Positions 1 through 9,224 of a stretch of 64,000 nucleotides of DNA are shown piece after piece (the stretch's first letter is position 1; each line of letters starts with the position of its first letter). The stretch is from Zea mays (lineage: Eukaryota > Streptophyta > Magnoliopsida > Poales > Poaceae), in contig NC_050105.1 in the NCBI RefSeq assembly GCF_902167145.1, forward strand, positions 138,059,988-138,123,987, read 5' to 3'. Under the pieces are notes generated by a model. The model saw nothing but the letters and a program-made list of their open reading frames with translations, was not told where the DNA came from and searched no databases. Made by a program: the position numbers and the translations under genes.

Positions 1-1837
1 AAATGGTGTGATTGAGTAATGAGAACTGTTAGAGGTGGTAAAGTGGCCATCAAGACAAATGACAGGGTTGGTCCTTATTTTACCACTCACAAAGGTGTCA
101 GACAAGGTGATCCTTTCTCCCCCCTGCTTTTTAATATTGCTGCAGATGGGCTTGCATGTATGGTTCAAAAAGCCAAGGATGAAGGTATTATCAGAGGGCT
201 CATTCCTCATATTATTCCTAATGGTTGTTGCTGCTTGCAATATGCTGATGATACCATTTTCTTGCTTCAAGATGATTTGGAGGGAGCCAGAAATCTTAAG
301 TTTATTCTTTGCTTATTTGAACAGATGTCTGGTCTCAAGATTAATTTTCATAAAAGTGAAATTTTCTGTTTAGGTAAAGTTGTTGATAAGGAAATGTGGT
401 ATGCTGACATTTTTACATGCCCTCATAGTTGTCTTCCTATGAAGTATTTGGGGGTTCCGATTGATGATAAAAAACTTTGCAAGTCCCTGTGGTTGCCCAC
501 AGTAGAGAAAGTTGAAAAAATGGGTTCTTGGCAAGGAAAATTCCTTAGTTTGGGTGGTCGGTTAGTCTTGATTAATAGTAGTCTTACCAATGTCCCACTA
601 TACATGCTCTCGATGTATAAAGCTCCCAAGAACATAGTGAAGAAAATGGATCTTTTTAGAAAAAAGCTTTATGGCAAGGAGGTCATAATAAAAGGAAATA
701 TCATCTGGCTGATTGGAATATGGTTTGTTCTCCGAGAGGTCATAGTGGCCTTGGGGTTTTGGATTTACACAAGATGAATGAGGCGCTTCTTGCTAAGTGG
801 ATTTGGAAGTTGGAGAATTCGAATGGATTATGGCAGACCATTATCAGACATAAATATATTAAAGGAAGACCTATTATTTCATTGAAAAAAAGACAAAGTG
901 ATTCTCACTTTTGGAAAGGTATTCTGGATGTTAGAGACAATTTTTACAAGTTTTGTAAAAAAAGTAGGTAATGGCAAACCACCAGCTTTTGGAACAATAT
1001 TTGGTGTGATTTAGAACCATTGTCTTCTAAATATCCTACCTTGTTTGATATTGCTTATGATAAAGATATCACAGTGGATAAGGCTTTTTCTTCGGATTTT
1101 AGAGCTGTGAATTTTAGAAGAAGGATTTGTGGTGCTTTAGAAGATGATTATAATAACCTTATTACACATTGTAATAATACTGCTATTTCTGAGGAGGAAG
1201 ATAAATCAGTGTGGCTTCTGGGTAATAAAGGTTTCTCTGTTAATTCTTTTTATAAAGAAAGCAAGTGTTCTCAGATTTCTGTGTCTTCTAACTTCTTGTG
1301 GAAGACTAGACTCCCACACAAAATCAAAGCTTTTCTGTGGCTTGTTATGCATAAAAAGATCTTAACCAAGGATAATCTGTTCAAAAAAAGTGGAAGGGTA
1401 ATCTGGACTATACTTTTTGTGGATTTCCGGAGTCCATAGATCATTTGTTCTTTCAGTGCTCGGTTGCTAGATTTATTTGGAGAATAGTTTACTCAGCTCT
1501 TGGCTTAATTTCTATTCCCAATAATATTGATGATATGTTTGGACCATGGATTAACAGTTTTAACAAAACTAAAAAAAATCTGGTCCTTTTTGGTTGTGGA
1601 GCTGTCATTTGGGCGATCTGGCGTTGTCGTAATGACTGCTGCTTCGAAGCTAACCAAATTGATGATCCGACTAACGTGATTTTCTCTTGTTGCTATTGGA
1701 TTGATGCTTGGGCTATCCGTCAGAAAAAGAAGGAAAGAAAATTGGTGGAGCAAGGAAGCCTCAAAATCAGAAGGATGACAAGTGAGATCTACAGCAAGAC
1801 TCGTGGTTGGAAGCCAGTCGACAGACGAATTCAATGA
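1..1837 (+). pseudogene. LINE reverse transcriptase / zf-RVT ORF2, frameshifted
   Basis: Translation of 19-777 shows the RT palm: GVRQGDPFSPLLFN, then a YADD catalytic box about 60 residues on, then GLKINFHKSE and the KYLGVPI stretch typical of plant L1-type RTs. The protein continues in another frame at 720-971 (AKWIWKLEN) and 1020-1439, where LPHKIKAFLWL marks the zf-RVT region, and in a third frame at 1445-1837 (HFFQCS-like CSVARFIW, then a basic tail). At least three frame changes or stops separate these parts, so no full product can be made. The endonuclease and N-terminal RT are upstream of the window. Confidence 0.85.
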
Positions 1838-1892
1838 AGTTTCTGTTGTGGTCTGGCTATTTTGATCCACCTACTCTGTGATTGATGTAATT

Positions 1893-1910
1893 CCCCCCCC
1901 CCCCCCCCCC
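1893..1910 (+). repeat. Poly-C tract (18 C) in LINE 3' UTR
   Basis: An uninterrupted run of 18 C follows the end of the LINE coding remnant by about 55 bases. Its length may be affected by polymerase slippage or assembly. Confidence 0.8.
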
Positions 1911-2285
1911 GGTAGCTCCAGGCTACAAAAACTTTGGGCTAGATCGTTGCTAAAGTTGTTTAGTTGCTTGCTACTCTAGTTTGGTCTTAGCGATCTATGT
2001 TTTTGGTCAGCTTTGTGCTGATTCTGTGCTGTTACTAGTCGTATGGTCCTTTCAGGTATTGGTGCAGCGTAGCTAATAGTTGTGTGTCTTGTCGGCTTTA
2101 AAATTCTGGGAGTCTCTATGGTTTTGTAAGAACTAAAGTCTCTTTCTATTTCGTAAGAAATAGAGGGTGATCCCCTCTGTCAAAAAAATATACCATGCCA
2201 TGTAACCACTCCAGGCCCACATGCGTCATGCGCCATACACCCGAACCCCCTAGCCCACACACGCCTGTGAAACCTCGAGGGTCGT

Positions 2286-2601
2286 CTTTGATACCACTTG
2301 TAACACCCTGTCCACTCCTGGACCGGCGGTACTTACTTCTGGAAGCTCTCTAGAATTATATATTGTCCCTACAAACCAACCCGAGTCTTTTATGCGCACT
2401 TTATCCTCACTCATGCGCACCCGAGAAAACTTCCCAGACGGTCACTCATACCAAATTGCTCCAAGTCAAGCACGCTTAATTTGGAGGTTCTTTCGAGACA
2501 GGTTTTCGAAAAATAAGATGAGCCTTATTGCTATGGATACTCTATTAATTTTATTAAGCATTGGGCAAGGATATCACCATCCCAGGGTCCAGGATATCAC
2601 A
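2286..2601 (-). mobile_element. Truncated LTR retrotransposon: single LTR plus primer binding site
   Basis: Read on the minus strand, an LTR-like block runs from TGTGATATCC (2601) to GGGTGTTACA (2299). It is followed after two bases by TGGTATCAAAG (2286-2296), which resembles a tRNA-iMet primer binding site. About 95 bases of internal sequence remain before the LINE A-run at 2189. No coding region or second LTR is present. I infer that the LINE inserted into, or recombined with, an older LTR element. The outer LTR boundary at 2601 is inferred only from the TG/CA rule. Confidence 0.5.
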
Positions 2602-3816
2602 GACATTTCTTCCACACATGGTTTGCTACGCGCACTCCACGCATCACGCCTGCCTAGCGCCTATGCCAATGATCTCGGCATTTGGCGTACCACATCGTCA
2701 GTATCGCTTTATCTATCTATTCTATCTATCTTGTTTGTATCTACCGTAACACTTAAGTGCACAATTTTACCATTATCATTTAGTCACGTCAGCTTTTATT
2801 ATCGTCTTTTATTTAAAATGAACGTGACATTTTATTCAAATAAAAATTACATAATATATATATATATATATATATAAGTTTAATAGTTTATAAATAGTTT
2901 TTTATTTATTTTATTTATTTTTGTGGTAATCAGGCGGTATGTACTAAACAAGGATAGTACCGGGCTAGCGATCGATAAGCCTATCGATCGATCATTTTAA
3001 CCGATGGCCGCTTCCACCGGTCTTGACGGTATGAACTGAGTGCTAGGGGTCAGTACCGCCCCATCGGAACTGGCCTAACATGAAGGATCGACATCATTTT
3101 AGAGCAAGCAAACGAATAGATCAGCTCACAATTACCGTTGCAGCGATACTCTTGAGTGGGAGTTTCAACAAGGACTAGTCACGATTGCTCTATCAATGAC
3201 TAGTCAAGAGTGCTGACTCTTGGATTTCTTAGAAAAAACTTAATGAGTCTTCTAAAATTTTGCTTTACTTTTCGTTATTATATTGAGCAATTTACTTTGA
3301 GATTATACTTTTCTAGAATTTACATGATAGCATATGGTTAGAATTAGGTGTAAAACTCTTTGTAAACACATTAGTTACTGGGATGAAGTTGGGTTTATTC
3401 TTAGGTTTAATTATTATAAAAAAGAAGCCTAACATATTCTTAGACATCGTGATCCTTTCGGCGCTTCATATGCTTCTCCTCTGTTTCCACCCTCCTTCGG
3501 TGCTCTAGTCATCCTCGACGCCGTTTCGAACCAGTCTGTTCACTTGGGTGCTTCTTAATTTTATCAGGTAAAGTACTAGAGGAAGACAAAGGATGAAATG
3601 CTAAGAAATAGAGCTTGTTATAGTCGTCTTATTTCTTCCCCTAAAGAAATAGTAATTACGTACACAATTTGTTGAGACATCAGTGACTTGACTGGTCAAA
3701 CCAAAACTGTCAGGATCAGTTCTCACCTGCAGGTTGCAGTATGCCAAGGCCATGTTTGAACGGAATCAGGTAGGTCCAGGTAGCTGTGCCACTCTGTGGA
3801 ACCCATTTCATAATTG
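2602..3816. other. Intergenic stretch without recognised gene
   Basis: Apart from the AT run I see no coding signal. There is a palindromic patch around 2970-2992 (two nested ATCGAT sites) and two oppositely placed copies of GCGGTA near 2935 and 3025, perhaps an old TE remnant. The sequence from 3700 to 3821 was continuous with 13004 before gypsy element A inserted. Confidence 0.5.
2851..2876 (+). repeat. (AT)n microsatellite
   Basis: Simple alternating AT run in an AT-rich stretch, followed by further A/T-rich sequence to about 2930. Confidence 0.85.
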
Positions 3817-3821
3817 GGTAA

Positions 3822-4478
3822 TGTTGACGCTTTTTTGGAGCGCCAAATACTCAAGAAGAACCGGCGGCGGTGCTCTCTGGTCAGGCGCGGACGGTCCGCG
3901 GCCTGGGGCCGGACAGTCCGCGACCTAGCGCAGGGGCTAGGGTTTCCTGCCTGACGGCCGGACGGTCCGCGCCCTGGGGCCGGACGGTCCGCGCGTGTGC
4001 AGGGGCGGCGGAGGATCGCCGGCGGCGCCTGGATCTCGCTCCCGGGAGGGACCCCGTCGGGGAGGAGAGATCCTAGGGGTTGTCTAGGCTCGGGCCGGCC
4101 GACCTAGACTCCTCTAATCGGCGTAGAGTCGAAGAGAGGCGAAGAATTTGGGGATCGAGAGGCTAAACTAAAACTAGACTAGAACTACTCCTAATTGTAC
4201 TGGAAATAAATGCGAATAGAAGTTGTATTGATTCGATTGTTGATGATTACAAATCGGCCGTAGACCTCTCTATTTATAGAGGAGGGGGGCTGGACCCTTT
4301 ACACAACTGATTCCGAGCTAATCCCGCGAATATAGCTAACAACCGTAGCACAAAACTCGGAACCCTAATCTATTCTGCGCACGCGCGGACCGTCCGGCCC
4401 ACAGGCGCGGACCGTCCGGACCGCGGACCGTCCGGCCTCAGGGCCGGACCGTCCGCTTACTCATTTTTGGTTCGAACA
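3822..4478 (-). repeat. 3' LTR of gypsy element A (657 bp)
   Basis: Starts TGTTGACGC and ends TTCGAACA, with TSD GGTAA outside. It contains several copies of a GCGGACGGTCCGC-type palindrome and a TATAAATA box on the minus strand inside a short inverted repeat (4265-4282). It is 38 bp longer than its partner because of extra CGGACCGTCCG units near 4395-4435. Confidence 0.93.
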
Positions 4479-4497
4479 TATGCCCCCCTGCCTTTTG
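4479..4497 (-). promoter_or_regulatory. Polypurine tract of gypsy element A
   Basis: Directly inside the 3' LTR, the minus strand reads AAAAGGCAGGGGGGCA. This is the purine-rich primer for plus-strand DNA synthesis and fixes the element's orientation. Confidence 0.8.
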
Positions 4498-4550
4498 GTG
4501 GAGCTGGGCGAACCAAAAGCAACTAACTCGATGTGATCACATCGGTTCTC

Positions 4551-6701
4551 TTAGGCATCTTGCCACATACTAGGATGGTACTGTTTGAGGAAACGCCCAT
4601 TCAAAGCCTTTGGTAAATCCTTGCCTTGTAATGTTTGTAGCAAATAGGCGTTACCAGACATTACCTGTCTTACTTTATAAGGACCCTCCCAGCTTGGCGA
4701 CCATTTTCCAAACTTCCGGTCTTTACTCCTTAGAGGCAAGATGGTCTTCCACACCAGATCCCCTACTTGAAATGACTTTGCTTTGACCTTCTTATTGTAG
4801 GCCCTGGCTACCATGATCTTGTCCTTTTCTATCGCTCCCAAAGCTATCATCCTCTTGTCGGTCACCTCATCAATATTATCCATCATTGAATTATAATAAT
4901 CAGCAGCAGTTAGATCATTTTGTCTGGCAAACCTGACAGCATTCAAACTTATTTCCACAGGTAACACTGCTTCCTGCCCATAGACAAGCTCAAAAGGAGA
5001 TACTTTAGTAGCACTATGTTTAGATATTCTATGAGCCCATAAAGCTTCAGACAAAATCTTATGCCAATGTTTAGGATTATCAGATACCTTCTTCTTTATC
5101 AAATTAATCAATGTCCTATTACTAGACTCGGCCTGTCCATTGGCCTGAGCATAATATGGAGACGAATTAAGCAGCTTAATTCTGTATAATTCAGCAAATT
5201 CACGTACCTCTTTTGACATAAAAGAAGTACCTTGATCTGTAGTTAAGGTCTGGGGAATGCCGAATCTATGAATAATATGCTCAGTTATGAATTCAATTAC
5301 CTCCTTGTGCGTCATGTTCTTTAGAGCAACGGCTTCAGTCCATTTGGTGAAATAGTCAGTGGCAACTAACACAAACCGATGCCCCTTTGATGATGAAGGA
5401 TGAATTTCTCCAATAAAGTCTAATCCCCGTCCTCTGAATGGCCAAGGCTTGATGATAGGATGTAATTCGGCTGCAGGGACCAACTGTAGGTCGCCGAATT
5501 TTTGACACACTTGGCACCCCTTGTAGTACTTGAAACAATCAGCTGTCATACTAGGCCAATAAAAACCAGACCTTCGCAACAACCACTTCATCTTTGGAGC
5601 TGATTGATGGGTACCACAAATTCCTTCATGTACTTCGGCCATGGCTAATATAGCATCATCTGGGCCCAAGCACTTAAGCAGAACATCATTAACCGTTCGG
5701 CGGTAAAGTTCATCACTCATCAAAACATACTTGAAAGCTGTTCGCCGAATGTTCTTATCTGTCCTGATATTGGGATTTTGCAAATAATTAAGTATAGGTG
5801 TCCTCCAATCACTTGCATCGGCTTCATTGTCAGCCGAATCAATTAAGAGAACCTTTCTGGTAACCTCGGACGGTCCGGCGTCAACACGCGGACGGTCCGC
5901 GACCTGGGAATTTGGCTTTGCACTGGTTATCAGATTTTCAGTTTTGTGAAATTTCCCTCTCTTTATCCGATAACCCGATGCATCTTGGGCCAAGTCGTTA
6001 GCTCTATGATTCTCAACTCTAGAGATATGCCGAATACTGAATTCGTCAAAAGAATGGATTATGCTCCAACATTTCTCAAGATAACTATTTAGAGTACCAT
6101 CAAGACATTGATATTCTTCTAACACTTGTTGGACAACCAGCTGAGAATCACCAAATACCTTCACATGTTTTACTCCCATACCATTTAAAAGTTCTAAACC
6201 GAATAGGAGGGCCTCATATTCAGCTTGATTATTAGTGCAATATGTTTTCAATCGGCTAGAGAAGTCAAAGGAGACATTACTTGGTGAAACAAGCACAATG
6301 CCAATTCCTTGCCCTTCATTGCAAACTGATCCATCAAAATATAAAATCCAAGGAGTAATAGTGAGGTATGATATGTCTAGTTCATGAATATCATTAACCC
6401 GATGTTCTACAATAAAATCCGCTACGACTTGGCCTTTCATAGATTTCAATGGTTCATAAGCCAAGTCATATTCTATGAGTGCATAAGCCCACTTACCAAT
6501 TCTACCACTCATAATTGGGTTATGCAACATGTACTTGATTACATCGGCTTGACCAGAAACAGTGCAATGACTAGACAGTAAATAACATCTACATTTGGTG
6601 CATGCATAAAACAAGCATAAGCATAACTTTTCAATAAAAGTGTACCTTGTTTCAGCATCCACCAACCTTCGGCTTAGATATGTCGCCACATGCTCCTTCA
6701 C
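4551..6701 (-). CDS. Gypsy A pol, C-terminal part: RNase H, archaeal-type RNase H, integrase
   Basis: An open frame of 716 residues. Residues about 1-100 are the end of the RT-linked RNase H (VKEHVATYLSRRL). Residues about 115-250 are a second RNase H with DGS, NNQAEYEAL, GDSQLV and RANDLAQ motifs, diagnostic of the Tat lineage. Next comes integrase: an HHCC zinc region (GICGTHQS, then CQVCQKFG), then the catalytic triad in LDFIGEI, TTDQGTSF and GQAESSNRT. The C-terminus (WEGPYKVRQV, LNGRFLKQYHP) is the usual integrase tail domain. It is in frame with the RT block upstream but separated from it by a TAA at 6711-6713, so it is not translated as a normal polyprotein in this copy. Confidence 0.9.
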   Translation of the reverse strand: MKEHVATYLSRRLVDAETRYTFIEKLCLCLFYACTKCRCYLLSSHCTVSGQADVIKYMLHNPIMSGRIGKWAYALIEYDLAYEPLKSMKGQVVADFIVEHRVNDIHELDISYLTITPWILYFDGSVCNEGQGIGIVLVSPSNVSFDFSSRLKTYCTNNQAEYEALLFGLELLNGMGVKHVKVFGDSQLVVQQVLEEYQCLDGTLNSYLEKCWSIIHSFDEFSIRHISRVENHRANDLAQDASGYRIKRGKFHKTENLITSAKPNSQVADRPRVDAGPSEVTRKVLLIDSADNEADASDWRTPILNYLQNPNIRTDKNIRRTAFKYVLMSDELYRRTVNDVLLKCLGPDDAILAMAEVHEGICGTHQSAPKMKWLLRRSGFYWPSMTADCFKYYKGCQVCQKFGDLQLVPAAELHPIIKPWPFRGRGLDFIGEIHPSSSKGHRFVLVATDYFTKWTEAVALKNMTHKEVIEFITEHIIHRFGIPQTLTTDQGTSFMSKEVREFAELYRIKLLNSSPYYAQANGQAESSNRTLINLIKKKVSDNPKHWHKILSEALWAHRISKHSATKVSPFELVYGQEAVLPVEISLNAVRFARQNDLTAADYYNSMMDNIDEVTDKRMIALGAIEKDKIMVARAYNKKVKAKSFQVGDLVWKTILPLRSKDRKFGKWSPSWEGPYKVRQVMSGNAYLLQTLQGKDLPKALNGRFLKQYHPSMWQDA

Positions 6702-6710
6702 CTCAGTTTC

Positions 6711-8132
6711 TTATGTCAGAACAGCCCCAATAACCTTGTCTTCAGCTGCAATGTATAATCTGAATGGTGCTCCTACTTGTGGTGCTTTTAGCACGGGAGC
6801 CGAAGACAAATATTTTTTAATGAGATCAAATGCTTCCTGCTGCTCTGCCCCCCAAGTGAATTCAGCATCATTTTTAAGCCGAAGGATAGGGATGAAGGCA
6901 TCAATCTTCCCGGCTAAGTTAGAAATAAACCTTCGTAAATAATTCACCTTGCCGAGAAACCTCTGCACTTCGACCTTACACGTCGGAGGCCCCACATTCC
7001 GAATAGACTTGATTCAGTCAGGGTCTATTTCTATACCATGTTCATGGATGACAAATCCTAAAAACTTACCAGCCGACACTCCAAAAGCACATTTACGTGG
7101 GTTCATTTTTAAACCATACCGACGCATTTTATCAAAGGCTTTGCGCAAATCAGCTATATGAGAACTAAACTCAGCCGATTTGACTACAATATCATCAATG
7201 TAGACTTCCACAGTGTTTCCTAACAACTCATGGAAGATCAGATTCATAGCCCTCTGATAAGTAGCACCAGCATTTTTAAGACCGAATGTCATGACAACCC
7301 ATTCAAATAAACCAATGAAGCCTGGACATATAAAGGTCGTTTTAGACGCATCTTCTTCGGCCATGAAAATCTGATTATATCCGGCATTACCATCAAGGAA
7401 GCTAATAATTCTATTTCCTGATGCATTATTGATTAATGTGTCGGCTATGGGCATGGGATATTCATCTTTAGGAGTTGCTTTATTTAAATTACGAAAATCA
7501 ATGCATACTCTAAGCTTACCTGACTCCTTCTTCTCCACCGGCACAATATTGGAGACCCACTCTGCGTATCTGCAAGGTCTAATAAAATTAGCTTCTAGCA
7601 GCCGGTGGATTTCGTCCTTGATTCGTGGGAGAAGATCTGGACGAAATGTTCTAGCTTTCTGCTTGAAAGGTCTGAAACCAGGCTTAATAGGCAGCCGATG
7701 TTCGACAATTTCTCGGCTTAGTCCAGGCATTTCAGTGTAATTCCAAGCAAAACAATCTGAATATTCCTTCAATAGACCGATCATCTCATTTCTAGAATCG
7801 GTCTCCAGGGTCTTGTTTACAAAAGTCGGCCTTGGAGTTTTACCATCTCCTATGTCAATCTCCTCCAAAGGATCGGCCGATGTAAACCCCTGTCCTAGTT
7901 TATCAAGATCTCTGAATTCCTCTATCATGTCCCCCATAGAGGAATCAGATGATCTTTGTGTGATGGCGGACTTTCCGGTCTCGGGGACCGGATCATCCGT
8001 AATACTGTCTTTTTGCTGTGGTAGATGTTCGGTCTTAAAGTCCGAACTCTTTTGTGAAAGACCAGACCATTCGGCCTTGGCGGCCGAACTGTCCGTGACC
8101 AAAGACTCATGAACTTTGTGTGTATTCATCAT
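6711..8132 (-). pseudogene. Gypsy A reverse transcriptase and start of RNase H, two in-frame stops
   Basis: The frame shows the canonical Ty3 RT blocks: EYPMPIADTLI, SFLDGNAGYNQI, FGLKNAGATYQRAMN and the VYIDDIVVKS catalytic box, then KCAFGV and LGFVIHEHGIE. A TGA at 7014-7016 cuts it just before the connection domain. The same frame continues (RFLGKVNYLRRFI, TWGAEQQEAFDLIK) to a TAA at 6711-6713 inside the RNase H. Because frame is preserved across both stops, these look like point mutations. Catalytic aspartates are intact. Some stops could be natural readthrough sites, but two so close together make this unlikely. Confidence 0.9.
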
Positions 8133-8138
8133 TTAACT

Positions 8139-9209
8139 TTATTTAGGATTTAGCCGATTCTCCATCGGCTCTAGCATTACAGGAATGAAACCTTTCTTAT
8201 CTATACTTATGAATTGATAATCAGAAAAGTCTACTCCTGTGAGACATGTAGCAGTCTCATAAGTCCAGAGTACAGGGGCATCGGCCACAGCGATGCAGGC
8301 CGATACATCAGCATGTACTTGTTCTATGTCATCGCCTACCCATTGTATCAGCATTTGATGTAATGTAGAAGGTATACATTGATTGGCGTGAATCCAGTCT
8401 CTGCCTAGGATTAGACTGTAATTTCCTTCTACATCAGCGACGAAGAATGCAGCAGCAAGGGTCTTAGTCCCGATGGTTAATTCAACGTACGTGACTCCCC
8501 TGGCTTTGATCGAACTATCAGTTCCAACACCGCTGAGGGTCATGTTGGTCTTGACAAGTTCGTCATCTTGTTTACCTAATTTTCTGTATAATGAATAAGG
8601 CATTAGATTTACAGCCGCCCCTCCATCTACCAACATCTTAGCAATCGGTATCCCATCAATGTGGCCGCGTACGAAGAGCGGCTTTAAATGATTTACCGAT
8701 TCTTTTGGTTTAGTAAAGGCGGCTTCTTTAGGACCAAAATCAAACTGGGCAACAATAGGTTCATCGTCGCCGATAATAGTACAATCGGCAGAAAATGTAA
8801 TAATATTTACATCCATACCTGGGTGTTCTGGAGAAGCCTCGTAGTCGACCAGGTCTTCTCCCAGCAGGTCGTCCTCTTCCATTGATGTTGTCGTGTCGTT
8901 GGAGGCTTCCTGGTGAACGGCGGACGGTCCGCGTGCGGTAGCCGGACGGTCCGCGCCTGGTGCAGGTTGTCCAGAGACTTCCTGGTGAACGGCGGACGGT
9001 CCGCGCGTAGGGGCCGGACGGTCCGCGCTTGGTGCAGATTGACTTTCTATTTCTGTGGCCGTTTGTTTTTTCTCAACGGCCTTCGGTCTCCATTTCTTTT
9101 GCGGTGGCGGGTATAATGGATGTGTGTCATTAAATGTTTTTTCCGCCTCTTTCTCCTGGCTCTCCTTTGCTCTTAGGCGCTGTAATTTTCTCTTTTGGGA
9201 TCGTGTCAA
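8139..9209 (-). CDS. Gypsy A aspartic protease region
   Basis: A 356-residue frame. The N-terminal third is low-complexity, basic then proline/alanine-rich, and includes two near-identical peptides (ADRPAPTRGPSAVHQE type) that are the translated GCGGACGGTCCGC repeat of the LTR. Residues about 175-300 form a retropepsin-like domain with the active-site block MLVDGGAAVNLMPYSLY (DGG here, DTG or DSG in most retropepsins) and LILGRDWIHAN near the end. It shares the pol frame but is bounded by TGA at 9225-9227 upstream and TAA at 8139-8141 downstream. Confidence 0.85.
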   Translation of the reverse strand: MTRSQKRKLQRLRAKESQEKEAEKTFNDTHPLYPPPQKKWRPKAVEKKQTATEIESQSAPSADRPAPTRGPSAVHQEVSGQPAPGADRPATARGPSAVHQEASNDTTTSMEEDDLLGEDLVDYEASPEHPGMDVNIITFSADCTIIGDDEPIVAQFDFGPKEAAFTKPKESVNHLKPLFVRGHIDGIPIAKMLVDGGAAVNLMPYSLYRKLGKQDDELVKTNMTLSGVGTDSSIKARGVTYVELTIGTKTLAAAFFVADVEGNYSLILGRDWIHANQCIPSTLHQMLIQWVGDDIEQVHADVSACIAVADAPVLWTYETATCLTGVDFSDYQFISIDKKGFIPVMLEPMENRLNPK

Positions 9210-9224
9210 TCCCGCTGGGCACCA

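Larger units (their letters stand above)
1..2189 (+). mobile_element. LINE (non-LTR retrotransposon), 5'-truncated by window edge, 3' end
   Basis: The sequence begins inside a reverse transcriptase and runs through the C-terminal zinc-binding (zf-RVT) part, a T-rich 3' UTR and a short A-run at about 2182-2189. The last 40 bases contain a small hairpin (AGAGGG near 2162, CCCTCT near 2173) just before the A-run, a common ending of grass LINEs. The 5' end, and therefore the full length and 5' target duplication, lie outside the window. The coding part is shifted between frames, so this is a dead copy. Known of the family: a single RNA is copied by target-primed reverse transcription. Confidence 0.85.

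Noticed and set aside
2392..2877. 161-residue plus-strand ORF
   Set aside because: It crosses the truncated LTR and ends in the AT microsatellite; no domain.
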